Shown: positions 24,599 to 32,473 of the stretch, piece after piece | Layout of the letters: every line of letters begins with the position of its first letter | How positions within the stretch are numbered: position 1 is the stretch's first letter | From: Streptomyces uncialis | GTDB lineage: Bacteria; Actinomycetota; Actinomycetes; Streptomycetales; Streptomycetaceae | DNA length: 64,000 bases | Direction: 5' to 3' | Assembly: GCF_036250755.1 (NCBI RefSeq) | Contig: NZ_CP109583.1 | Location: forward strand, 9,046,001-9,110,000 | The notes under the pieces: model-generated | Databases searched by the model: none | Seen by the model: the letters and a program-made list of their open reading frames with translations, nothing else | Told to the model about the DNA's origin: nothing | Position numbers and translations under genes: made by a program

Positions 24599-24832
24599 AT
24601 GACGGGTGTGTGGATGGAGCTCTGCCCGGCCTGCGCCGCCCGCCGTCCCGCCGCCTCCGCGTTCATCCGCTGGCACCGGGACCCCGACCGCGACCCCAAC
24701 GCCTTGCCCCGGCTGTTCGGGGACTGGGAGACCGAGACCCTGCACGACCACGGCTGGGCCCGTGCCCCGGAGCCCGCAACGCCGCCCGGCCCACCGGTTC
24801 ACCCGCGTCTCATGCCGCGCGGGGAGGGCTGA
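24599..24832 (+). CDS. DUF6300-like protein, probably N-terminally truncated
   Basis: Seventy-seven residues. MELCPACAARRPAASAFIRW and LFGDWETETLHDHGW resemble the C-terminal half of the small DUF6300 family of Streptomyces, whose full members carry another Cys motif upstream. The frame continues upstream into unrelated sequence without a start, so the ATG at 24599 may be only the first available methionine of a decayed gene. Function unknown. Confidence 0.5.
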   Translation: MTGVWMELCPACAARRPAASAFIRWHRDPDRDPNALPRLFGDWETETLHDHGWARAPEPATPPGPPVHPRLMPRGEG

Positions 24833-24924
24833 GGCAAGGGGACCCGGACAGGCGCGGCCAGCACGTCCCGGTGGCGATAGCGGCTGGAGGGCTGACTGGT
24901 ACGGACCTCGCTCGGTGTCCCGGG

Positions 24925-25190
24925 CTAGGGCACGGACAGGATCGCGTGTCCGCCGATGCGTCGCCAGATGATGTGCTGCTCGCCGGGGGCTATCGGCGGG
25001 CCGTAGGCCCACGTCGCGCGTCCCGGACACCTGGCGCCCTCGACCAGGAGAGTTCGTACACGCCCGGCATGGTCTGTACGCATTTCACGCGGAGCCCGGG
25101 ACGGAAGCCCTGGCCGGTGCGGAGGTCGTCGACGAAGGCGTTGACGGTGTGGCGGAAGCCTGTCGTTGTTCGGGGGGGGGCCCCTATGGG
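24925..25190 (-). pseudogene. RelE-like protein, 3' part (split by IS110)
   Basis: This encodes GFRHTVNAFVDDLRTGQGF, RPGLRVKCVQTMPGVYELSW and, after a frameshift near 25030, RATWAYGPPIAPGEQHIIW then RRIGGHAIL. The order and the PGVYELSW / IxWRRIGxHxIL strands resemble a RelE/ParE-type small protein of Streptomyces. The beginning of the gene lies on the other side of the insertion sequence at 26640-26708. Poly-C marks both junctions. Confidence 0.6.
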
Positions 25191-25195
25191 TTTGG

Positions 25196-26398
25196 TCAAG
25201 CTGATGGGGCGGGTTGGGGTTCGTAGAAGGTGCCGTCGCGGAGCATGGCGAAGAGCACGTCGGCTCGTCGTCGGGCGAGGCAGAGGAGAGCTTGGGTGTG
25301 GTGTTTGCCCTGGCTGATCTTCTTGTCGTAGTAGGCCCTGGAGACCGGGTCGGCCAGGGCGGCGAACGCGGAGAGGAAGAAGGCCCGTTTGAGCTGCTTG
25401 TTTCCCCTCCTGGACGGTTGCTCACCACGGATTGACGAGCCCGAGCTGCGGGTCGCTGGGGCGAGGCCGGCGTAGGCGGCGAGGTGGGCGGCGGACGGGA
25501 ACGAGCTGCCGTCGCCGACGTCGATGAGGATGCGTGCTCCGGTCCTGACGCCGATCCCCGGCATGGACGTCAGGACCTTGGAAAGAGGGTGGTCCTCCAG
25601 CAGTTCCTCGATCCGGGCGGCGAGGAGTCTGCGCTGGTCAAGAACCGCCTGGAGCGAGTTGGCGAGGCTGGGAACGATCAGTGCAGCCGCGCCGGTGCCC
25701 GGAACGACGACGGTCTGTTCATCCAGTGCCGTGAAAATGTCATCGACAAGACGCTCGGCCATCCGCGGGGCCTTCGGACGGATCAGCGTCACGAGCCGAC
25801 GCCGTCCGGCCTTGCGTATCTGGGCGGGCGAGCCGAAATGGTCGAGCAGCCTGAGCACGGCCGGGTGCTGCACTCGCGGCCCCAGAACCCGTTCCAGCGA
25901 CGGATGGATCTGCGTCAGCAGGCCCCGAAGCCGGTTGCTGATCCGCGTCGCTTCACCGGCCAGGTCGTCGTCGAAGCCGACGATCATCTCCAGCTCGGCG
26001 ATGGTCTCGTCCTCGAGATCGACCGAGCGGAGCGTGTGAGGCATGACGCGGGCCGCGTCCGCGATGACGAACGCGTCGCGGGCATCGGTCTTGGCCTCGC
26101 CCGGGTAGAGATCGGCGATCCGCCGCATCGTCAGCCCCGGCAGATAGGCGACCGGGCAGCCCATGTCTCTCGCGACGGCCAGCGGCAGTGCGCCGATGGA
26201 GGCCGGCTGGTCGACCACGACGAGCACGGTTCCGTGCTTGGCCTGCAGTTTCCCGAACACCTCGCGGAGCTTGGGCTCACTGTTGGGCAGCCGCTTGTCG
26301 AAGGCTTTCTTCCCGGCCGGGGTGACGGCGGTGGCGTGGTGTCCGCCCTTACCGACGTCCAGGCCGAGGAAGGCGCCGATGCCGCTGATGTCGATCAC
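25196..26398 (-). CDS. IS110-family DEDD transposase
   Basis: A 400-residue recombinase that moves the element by a bridge-RNA-guided reaction in this family. The N-terminal RuvC-like domain has FLGLDVGKGGHHA with the first Asp, VVVDQPASIG, and the AKTDARDAFVIADAAR block with further acidic residues. The C-terminal Tnp domain has LTSMPGIGVRTGARILIDVGD, AAHLAAYAGLAPATRSSGSS and RRGNKQLKRAFFLSAF, which hold the catalytic serine region. GTG 26398 follows GGAGG and fits the family start; the open frame extends further upstream without family sequence. It looks intact. Confidence 0.93.
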   Translation of the reverse strand: MIDISGIGAFLGLDVGKGGHHATAVTPAGKKAFDKRLPNSEPKLREVFGKLQAKHGTVLVVVDQPASIGALPLAVARDMGCPVAYLPGLTMRRIADLYPGEAKTDARDAFVIADAARVMPHTLRSVDLEDETIAELEMIVGFDDDLAGEATRISNRLRGLLTQIHPSLERVLGPRVQHPAVLRLLDHFGSPAQIRKAGRRRLVTLIRPKAPRMAERLVDDIFTALDEQTVVVPGTGAAALIVPSLANSLQAVLDQRRLLAARIEELLEDHPLSKVLTSMPGIGVRTGARILIDVGDGSSFPSAAHLAAYAGLAPATRSSGSSIRGEQPSRRGNKQLKRAFFLSAFAALADPVSRAYYDKKISQGKHHTQALLCLARRRADVLFAMLRDGTFYEPQPAPSA

Positions 26399-26639
26399 GT
26401 GCGTCCTCCGGTCGTCCCTGCCGCCCGGCCGTCCCACGGCACCGATCGCCACATCCACATTACGAAGAGCCTCCCGACCTGCGGAAAGGCCGGTGGTCAT
26501 GCCCCTAATTAGCGGTCTGTCGATGCCTCCGGGGCCGGTGACACCACCCCCCAAGACATGCGATCGACAGGGGGAGAAAGTCATGCCAACTCCGGAGGCC
26601 GGGCGCCCCATTGCGGGGCAACCAAAACGGTAATGGGGG
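26399..26639 (-). ncRNA. Candidate bridge RNA region of the IS110 element
   Basis: The non-coding left end of the element lies directly upstream of the transposase, where the IS110 group encodes its bridge RNA. It contains inverted blocks CTGTCGAT (26517-26524) and ATCGACAG (26563-26570), and a smaller pair GGGCGCCCC-type stem near 26610. The presence of an RNA is inferred from position and pairing only. Confidence 0.4.
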
Positions 26640-26708
26640 GGGGAGGAGGAGGAGGAGGCGGTGGTGGTGGTCGGCGGTGAAGCGGTGCAGGGCCTCGTAC
26701 GTGGGCAC
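26640..26708 (-). pseudogene. RelE-like protein, 5' part (split by IS110)
   Basis: The start of the gene whose 3' part lies at 24925-25190. GTG 26708 has a GGAGGAG leader and encodes VPTYEALHRFTADHHHRL before running into a CTC-rich and poly-C tract where the insertion sequence begins. It was probably a RelE-like toxin-type protein; no partner antitoxin gene is recognisable upstream. Confidence 0.55.
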
Positions 26709-26732
26709 GTCGGTCTCCTCCGGGAAGCACGA

Positions 26733-26756
26733 AGCCCCCGGCGGGTGCCGGGGGCT
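26733..26756. terminator. Hairpin upstream of the split RelE-like gene
   Basis: A perfect 10-bp stem (AGCCCCCGGC / GCCGGGGGCT) with a GGGT loop, 25 bp before the GTG start. It may terminate a former upstream gene on the minus strand. Confidence 0.55.
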
Positions 26757-27164
26757 GTGGGTGTTTCGCTCGGGTTGGGCCGGCTGGTGACGTGACCGGG
26801 GCCGGGACGTCTTCAGCCGTCGGGTGGGGGAGTGGCGTGTAGGTATACGCGTATGTCGTTGCCTGGCAGTGGTGGCATCGCCTCTCTCCACTCGACGGGG
26901 TAGAGCCGGTGGCAGTCTCGGGGGCACCAGCGGTCCAGGACGTCTTCTCGTTATGGGAATGGCGACTGGGCGCTGTAGAGCCGGTACACCAACTCCGTGT
27001 GGCCTGGTGGCAGAGAACGCAAGGAATCCCGGTTCTTGTCGTGTGCATGGGCGGGAGGGCGCACACCCCCGTGGCGCGGAGAGGTAGGGGCATTCGCTGG
27101 GGGAGCGGGCCGCACATGCGCTGGGCTGCCAGGCGGTCGTCGCCCGGATGCGCCCGCCCAAGCG
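26757..27164. other. Degenerate sequence without a supported gene
   Basis: Several minus-strand frames cross this 400-bp stretch with cysteine/histidine pairs (for example GIPCVLCHQATR and ERRCHHCQATTY), but no frame stays consistent and no start fits. It may be the remnant of a small zinc-ribbon gene. Confidence 0.4.
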
Positions 27165-27660
27165 ACCCGTGCCGCGATCGCTGACCGAACTGCGCGCAGG
27201 CTACCGCGCCTCGGCGATACGGGCATTCGGCGCGTGCACCGTCTACCGTCTCGCCGAGCGGGCGGGGAAGGCGACCGTCACTCCGTGCTCGGGGCAGGGC
27301 ACCCTCGGCGCGTCCGCCAGCTGCTGCAGCAATCGACCCTCGACGGTCAGTTGAAGTCCTTCGCACGAGCGTGGTCCACGAGCATCGCGACCAACTGCTC
27401 GGCCGCCGTCGCACCAGACACTTCATCGGCCGCTCCTGGACGGTTAGCGGCTCCACGGCGGTCTTGCTCATTGATCATGGGATACGCCGTTGATTAGAGA
27501 CTCCCGAACCTCGTCGCCGTGATCGCCGGGCTCACGCTTCCGTACAACAACGAGTCCTACCGGGAGCGTTCAACACCAAGACCAAGCGGATCGCGCGCCA
27601 GATGGCGGACGGGCAGGCTTCACCCTGCTTCGCCACCGCATCCTCCTCGGATAGCAGCGC
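27165..27660 (+). mobile_element. ISL3-type transposase remnant
   Basis: Fragments in shifting frames resemble the C-terminal part of an ISL3-family DDE transposase: LKSFARAWSTS, then VAVIAGLTLPYNNESYRE (family: AVIAGLTLPYSxG), then FNTKTKRIARQM and a frame-shifted LLRHRIL. Catalytic residues are not intact. With the IS110 element next door, it marks this edge of the phosphonate cluster as an insertion-prone site. Confidence 0.55.
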
Positions 27661-27715
27661 TCTCCGTCACTACCGAAAGCGAGACAGGCCCGTTGAATAG
27701 ACACTCCCGCGTCGC

Positions 27716-28552
27716 TCAACGGGCGTCGATCCAGGTGCGGAGCAGCAGGCGGCGCCGCTCCGGGGCCTCGCTGTCAGTGAAGTCGGTCCGCCCGTGCACG
27801 AGCCTGCGATTATTGATGACCATCAACTGACCGCTGTTGAGACGCGCGAACCGGTACAGCGACGTGTCGGTGAGTACCTCGTCCATCGCGTCCAGGGCGG
27901 CGATCTGTTCAGCGCTGAGGCCGGGCACACCGGGGGTGGTGTGCCCGCTGTCGATGTACTGCCGCAGGTAGTTGATACGCATGCCGGCTGGCGTGTCTTC
28001 GAGGACCGGCCGCAGGACCGTACAGGGTCCGATGCCGCTGGTGTCGCGTGAGTCGAAGTGGAAGTTCTGCGCCAGGACCGCCAGTACTGCGGGTCGTGGC
28101 CGGAGCCGTTCGATGATGTCCTCGACATGTAGGAACACCGACTCGCCGCCGCTGATCGCCGGCCGATGGCAGTAGAGCGTGAAGTAGTCCGGTATATGCC
28201 CTGGCCGGTGCATTCCGTCGGTGTGCAGATGACCGCCGAACCGTGTGTCGGAGTAGCGCGCGGAGCGGCTCATGGTGATGTCGGAGCCGCGATCGCGGAC
28301 TTCACGGATTCGCTCGCCCTCGAAGTCCTGGGGCATCACAGTGCCCAGTACGTGGGAGACCGCGATCAGCAGCGATCTCGCGTCGGTCAGTACCAGGTCC
28401 TTCGGAGCCTGGAGAACCAAGTAGCCACGGCCGTGGCGCAATTCGCGACGGGCGACTTCCCGAAGCGCCGAGGCGGCGGTGGCCGGGATGCCGCGATCGC
28501 GGATCTCCTCGACCGTCCTCGCGTCGAATGCGATGTCACTGCTGCTGGTCAT
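27716..28552 (-). CDS. TauD/TfdA-like Fe(II)/2-oxoglutarate dioxygenase
   Basis: A 278-residue oxygenase of the clavaminate synthase/TauD superfamily. It has the facial triad HLHTDG (H-x-D) and the distal histidine in LVHGRTDF. The 2-oxoglutarate-binding arginine lies further on in RRRLLLRTWI. The segments LHVEDIIERLRPRP, MRINYLRQYID and GQLMVINNRRLVHG fit this group, which hydroxylates or desaturates amino-acid-like substrates. It is the last gene of the eleven-gene leftward phosphonate operon, 8 bp after the exporter. A late tailoring hydroxylation of the phosphonate or its amino-acid cap is likely. Confidence 0.9.
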   Translation of the reverse strand: MTSSSDIAFDARTVEEIRDRGIPATAASALREVARRELRHGRGYLVLQAPKDLVLTDARSLLIAVSHVLGTVMPQDFEGERIREVRDRGSDITMSRSARYSDTRFGGHLHTDGMHRPGHIPDYFTLYCHRPAISGGESVFLHVEDIIERLRPRPAVLAVLAQNFHFDSRDTSGIGPCTVLRPVLEDTPAGMRINYLRQYIDSGHTTPGVPGLSAEQIAALDAMDEVLTDTSLYRFARLNSGQLMVINNRRLVHGRTDFTDSEAPERRRLLLRTWIDAR

Positions 28553-28560
28553 GTTGCTCC

Positions 28561-30102
28561 CTACTCATGCGGGGAAGGCGAACTCAAGTCCTCGTGCGGG
28601 GCCTTCGCATCCGCGCTGCGGCGTGACTCGGTGATGCCGAATGCGGCGACCACGGCGATCGCGGCGGGAACGGCGGCCCACTGGAAGACAGTGCGCAGCG
28701 AGTCGCTGATCGCCGCCGCGGTAGCGTGCGCGGTCCCGGCAGGCATCGCGGCGAGGGCTTCGGGGGTGATCGCAGAGGCATCCGGCAGGCCCTGGACTGT
28801 GGCGGCGCTCTGCGTGTACAGGGCAGCGAACAGGGTCCCCCAGATCGCGACGCCGAGTACCGCACCGAAGGAACGGGCCAGCATCACGAGCCCCGTGCCG
28901 ACGCCTAGGTCGGCCTTGGGCACGGCGTCCTGTGCGGCGAGGACGATGAGCTGCATGGTCATCCCGAAGCCCGCGCCCAGGACCACGACGGAAACGATCA
29001 CTTGGGCGAGAGGGGCATCGTCCGGAATGAACGCGAGGGAGAGAACGCCAGCAGCGGCTAGCAGGGTGCCGAGCCGCGGGAACATCCGGTACGAGTCCCG
29101 GCGGCTCGCCAGTGCCCCTGCGGCGGTGGAGACCACGACGACCGTCATCATGAACGGCACCAACAGCAGCCCCGCTTCGGTCGCCTCGACGCGCAGCGCG
29201 TACTGCAGGAAGGTCGACAGATAGGTCACCACGATGAACAGCGTCATCGCCATTAGCCCACCCACCACCAGGGGGGCAACGAACCGGCGCTGCCGAAACA
29301 GGCGCAGCGGAACGAGCGGTTCCGCCGTGCGCAGCTCGACAAGAATGAACGCAGCCGTGGACAGCACCGCGACAGCCGCAAGGCCCAGAATGACTGGCGA
29401 CGACCACGCGTACCGACTGCCGCCCCAGTCGAGCGTCACCAGAGTGCTCACCAGCATCAGGGTCATCACCGCGATGCCAGCGATGTCGAGGTGGGCACCG
29501 CGGCGCCGGGCGCCCACGGGGATGGTCGCCAGTGAGGCTGCAGCAATCAGGGCGCACAGCGGAATGTTGACGAAGAAGATCCATCGCCAGCTGGCGTACT
29601 CGGTGATGTACCCGCCGACCAGTGGGCCGACGATCGAGGCAAGACCGAAGACCGAGCCGAGGAATCCCTGGTATCGGGCCCGGTAGCGGGTGGGAACGGC
29701 CTCGGCGACGATGGCCAGCGCCAGGGTCATCAGCGCCCCTCCGCCAGCGCCCTGGAGAGCCCTCGCGCCCACCAACTGCCAGAGTTCCTGCGACAAGCCG
29801 CCGAACAGGGACCCGAGCGCGAACAGGGTCATCGCGGCGAGGAACACCGGACGGCGCCCGTACAGGTCGCCGCACTTGCTTGCGATCGGAGTGGCGACCG
29901 CCGCCGCCACCAGATAGGACGTGACGATCATTGACATACTGGTCAGGCCGCCCAGCTCGCCTGCGATCGTCGGCAATGCCGTCGCGACGACGGTCTGTTC
30001 GAGTGCGGCGAGCAGTACTGCGAGGGCCAGCGTCGCCATAACGACGCCGACATCACGCCTGCCCGGCACCGTGACGTCTTCCGTTGTCTCTGCCGAAGTC
30101 AT
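28561..30102 (-). CDS. MFS exporter (DHA2, 14 transmembrane type)
   Basis: A 513-residue transporter with about 14 hydrophobic segments. DHA2 signatures are motif C/D1-like LEQTVVATALPTIAGEL in helix 1, the loop 2-3 motif KCGDLYGRRPVF and motif C in helix 5 (GSVFGLASIVGPLVGGYI). A large extracytoplasmic loop (QGLPDASAITPEALAAMP) near the C-terminus is typical. Such pumps export antibiotics and often provide self-resistance. ATG 30102 overlaps the stop of the preceding ligase gene (ATGA), so it belongs to the operon. The likely role is export of the phosphonate product. Confidence 0.93.
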   Translation of the reverse strand: MTSAETTEDVTVPGRRDVGVVMATLALAVLLAALEQTVVATALPTIAGELGGLTSMSMIVTSYLVAAAVATPIASKCGDLYGRRPVFLAAMTLFALGSLFGGLSQELWQLVGARALQGAGGGALMTLALAIVAEAVPTRYRARYQGFLGSVFGLASIVGPLVGGYITEYASWRWIFFVNIPLCALIAAASLATIPVGARRRGAHLDIAGIAVMTLMLVSTLVTLDWGGSRYAWSSPVILGLAAVAVLSTAAFILVELRTAEPLVPLRLFRQRRFVAPLVVGGLMAMTLFIVVTYLSTFLQYALRVEATEAGLLLVPFMMTVVVVSTAAGALASRRDSYRMFPRLGTLLAAAGVLSLAFIPDDAPLAQVIVSVVVLGAGFGMTMQLIVLAAQDAVPKADLGVGTGLVMLARSFGAVLGVAIWGTLFAALYTQSAATVQGLPDASAITPEALAAMPAGTAHATAAAISDSLRTVFQWAAVPAAIAVVAAFGITESRRSADAKAPHEDLSSPSPHE

Positions 30103-31160
30103 TGCTGCATCATCCCCCTCCCACCAATGTGATCCGCCGATGTTAGACAGCCGAGCAGCGGCAGTCGGCTCAACCCGAAGCGCTCCTTCCACCCGTCGTT
30201 GCGCCGGCCGCCCTCCAGAACGGCACACCCGCTGAGCACGGCAGCCTCGATGGTGGACCGCAACATGACCTGGTAAGGGCTGAAAGACAGCTCGGCGGTC
30301 TCCACGGTGCCGCCCGCCCAATTATGGAAACGCCGTCCGTCGAGTAGCGACACCGAGGCAGCGACGATCTCGGTGCCCCGGCGGATCATGATCAGCCGTA
30401 TGTGCGCCCGTAGCTCCATGCCGAACCGGGTGAGGTGCTCGATGTCGTACCAGCCGGGATTGCCATGCTTGGCGGAGGTGAGGCCGCACAGCCGGGCCGC
30501 CTCAGCCATGTCCGCCTCCTCAGGCGGTCCGACGGTGACGTGGTAGCCCGCGGCATGCATCGCCCGGGTGTGCCGGCGCATTTCCTGTCGGACCCGCGGA
30601 CGCAACCGGGCCAGGTAGTCCTCGACGGAGTTCATGCTGCGGAGGTCGAGGACGTATCGCGCGTCGATGGGCTGCACGTCCGCCCCCACATCGATGAGCA
30701 GGTCGGCGAGGACATCGCCGGCGGGAACGTTCACGAACCCGAATGCCTGGGCGCCGACGTCGCGGGCGAGTGAGCCGAGCGCCGAGCGTACCGCCGCGAG
30801 CGTCCCGGGGTTCGGATCGACTGCAGGGAGACGCGAGTCGTAGCAGTGCCAGTTGTGGCTAAGCAGGAGCGGGCGCCCTGCGGGTGAGAACCCGGCGAGC
30901 AGGGACGGGCACACACCCAGCGGATCGTCCGCAGGCAGCAGGAACACCGGCAGAGCCACTGTCAGCCGTGATGTGCGAGTCGAGCGCACTCCGAGGAAGT
31001 ACATGCCCAGGGTCGTCCGCAGCGGGTACGCCCGGTAGGCGTGCAGCAACTCGGAACGGTGGAAGATGGACGCCTCGCTACGTTCGACGACGTCGTTCCA
31101 ACTGGGGTCCTCCAACAGGTGATCGCCGATCTCGACGACGGCCTCCGAAGCGGTCCTCAT
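30099..31160 (-). CDS. Fem-like GNAT transferase 1
   Basis: A 353-residue protein of the FemAB-like/BioF2-like GNAT group (PF13480-type). Such proteins join amino acids to amines, often from aminoacyl-tRNA. The hallmark block is SVEDYLARLRPRVRQEMRRH, followed by MIRRGTEIVAASVSLL, FHNWAGGTVE, SFSPYQVMLRSTIEAA and EGGRRNDGWKERFGL. It resembles two further proteins of this cluster (36008-37117 and 40479-41510) in length and motif order. In phosphonate pathways such as dehydrophos, tRNA-dependent GNAT domains attach amino acids. ATG 31160 overlaps the preceding stop. Confidence 0.8.
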   Translation of the reverse strand: MRTASEAVVEIGDHLLEDPSWNDVVERSEASIFHRSELLHAYRAYPLRTTLGMYFLGVRSTRTSRLTVALPVFLLPADDPLGVCPSLLAGFSPAGRPLLLSHNWHCYDSRLPAVDPNPGTLAAVRSALGSLARDVGAQAFGFVNVPAGDVLADLLIDVGADVQPIDARYVLDLRSMNSVEDYLARLRPRVRQEMRRHTRAMHAAGYHVTVGPPEEADMAEAARLCGLTSAKHGNPGWYDIEHLTRFGMELRAHIRLIMIRRGTEIVAASVSLLDGRRFHNWAGGTVETAELSFSPYQVMLRSTIEAAVLSGCAVLEGGRRNDGWKERFGLSRLPLLGCLTSADHIGGRGMMQQ

Positions 31161-32473
31161 GCACGCGGAGACAGCTGGTCGGCGAGGGCGAGGCTCGTCG
31201 GGTGGACATCGCCCCAGACCGTGGGAACGAAGATCTCGTCGCTGGCCCGCACCACCTGGCCGGAACCGGACGTGACCAGGCGAAGACCTGGTGCCCACGA
31301 CTGCTCGGAGTGCTCGACTACGTGGGGGACCGGGGTGTCCTTCTTAAGTCGGGACCACGTGCTGAGTGGCAACAGGCGTACACACGTGTGGCGGTTGCGG
31401 CCCAGTGGCGACACCGTGTCGGTGGAACCGATGACGCGTGGACGGAGGTCGGCCGAGTAGTAGCGCCGTGCCTCCTGTGCCATACGCTCGGCGGCTTCGG
31501 CGCTGCCGCGACGGGCCAGCTCGTCGCGCAATGCCAGGCGGGCGGCGCGATCGACGCGTTCCTCTGCGGCCTGCCGCAGCACCAGCGCTTCCGGTCGGGT
31601 GGCGGAACGAACCTCGTGCTCCGGGTACACATTGCCGGTGACCGAAAGTAGTTGAGCGAGCACGTCCTGGGCCTGTGCGGCGCGGCACAGTTCTTCCACC
31701 GTTGCCCAGTCGGTGCTTGCTGGCTGCTGAAGGATGGTGTGGAGATCGTTCACGTCCTTCATGGACAGCACGCTGTCGTTGAGCGCATGGGCTGCTATCA
31801 GTGCCAGCTCTGTCTCGCAGTCGGGCACCGTCGACCTGACACCCATGACGTCGGCAATACGCCATCCGGTCAGCGGCATGTTTCCGGCGTGCCCCACGGA
31901 GAACGGTCCGATGTGTAGATCTACTCGGCTTACCGGCGTTTCGTTGTCGGGCAGGACGAGGGTCAGCTGACCATAAAGATGACCGCCGTCGGTCCACTTC
32001 AGCCAGGAGAACTCGGTGGTGTCCCAGTCCCAGCCGCGTGCGCGCAGCATTTCGACGACAGACCAGGCCGAGGACCAGTCGCGTACGTGCAGGTCTATGT
32101 CGCCTTCGTGTCGGAGCTCGGGTCGCGCGTAGTGCTCCCGGAGGGACAGCCCCTTGATCACCTGTGCGTTGCGGGCGGCTGCGCCGGTCAGGACAGTGAG
32201 GGTCTCGTCGTGTGCTGCTGCACGCCGTTGCTGCTCCTGCGTGACGAGCGCCTCGAGGTGACCCAGCACGGCCGCGGTCCGAGAGGTGGGCTCAAGCAGG
32301 CGTACGTTCGCCAGGGCGGGCAGATAGACCCTGGAGCCTAGGATCTGGCCGTACAACTCGTCCGGATCCAGCGCGGGCAGCAGGTCTGCGGCCTCGCTGC
32401 GATGCTCGTCCGTGGCGTCCAGGCGGCCAAGCAGCGTGACGCATCGCCAGTAGAGACCGCTATTGTCAGGCAT
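31157..32473 (-). CDS. Nucleotidyltransferase-like protein (NTP_transf_5 type)
   Basis: A 438-residue protein. Residues about 105-235 match the uncharacterised nucleotidyltransferase family PF14907: VIKGLSLREHYARPELRHEG precedes DIDLHVRD, where the D-x-D pair would bind metal, followed later by SRVDLHIGPF, which provides the third acidic residue. The C-terminal 200 residues are helical and of unknown fold. The family is found in polysaccharide, lasso-peptide-like and natural-product loci, but its reaction is not established. In a phosphonate cluster it could activate the phosphonate as a nucleotide or modify an intermediate. It overlaps the genes on both sides. Confidence 0.75.
   Translation of the reverse strand: MPDNSGLYWRCVTLLGRLDATDEHRSEAADLLPALDPDELYGQILGSRVYLPALANVRLLEPTSRTAAVLGHLEALVTQEQQRRAAAHDETLTVLTGAAARNAQVIKGLSLREHYARPELRHEGDIDLHVRDWSSAWSVVEMLRARGWDWDTTEFSWLKWTDGGHLYGQLTLVLPDNETPVSRVDLHIGPFSVGHAGNMPLTGWRIADVMGVRSTVPDCETELALIAAHALNDSVLSMKDVNDLHTILQQPASTDWATVEELCRAAQAQDVLAQLLSVTGNVYPEHEVRSATRPEALVLRQAAEERVDRAARLALRDELARRGSAEAAERMAQEARRYYSADLRPRVIGSTDTVSPLGRNRHTCVRLLPLSTWSRLKKDTPVPHVVEHSEQSWAPGLRLVTSGSGQVVRASDEIFVPTVWGDVHPTSLALADQLSPRA

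Larger units (their letters stand above)
25191..26639 (-). mobile_element. IS110-family insertion sequence
   Basis: About 1.45 kb bounded by G/C runs at 25175-25190 and 26630-26640, the two halves of the interrupted RelE-like gene. It holds one DEDD transposase gene and a roughly 240-bp non-coding left end upstream of it. IS110 elements lack terminal inverted repeats, and none is seen. Exact ends cannot be fixed because of the homopolymer runs. Confidence 0.75.
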
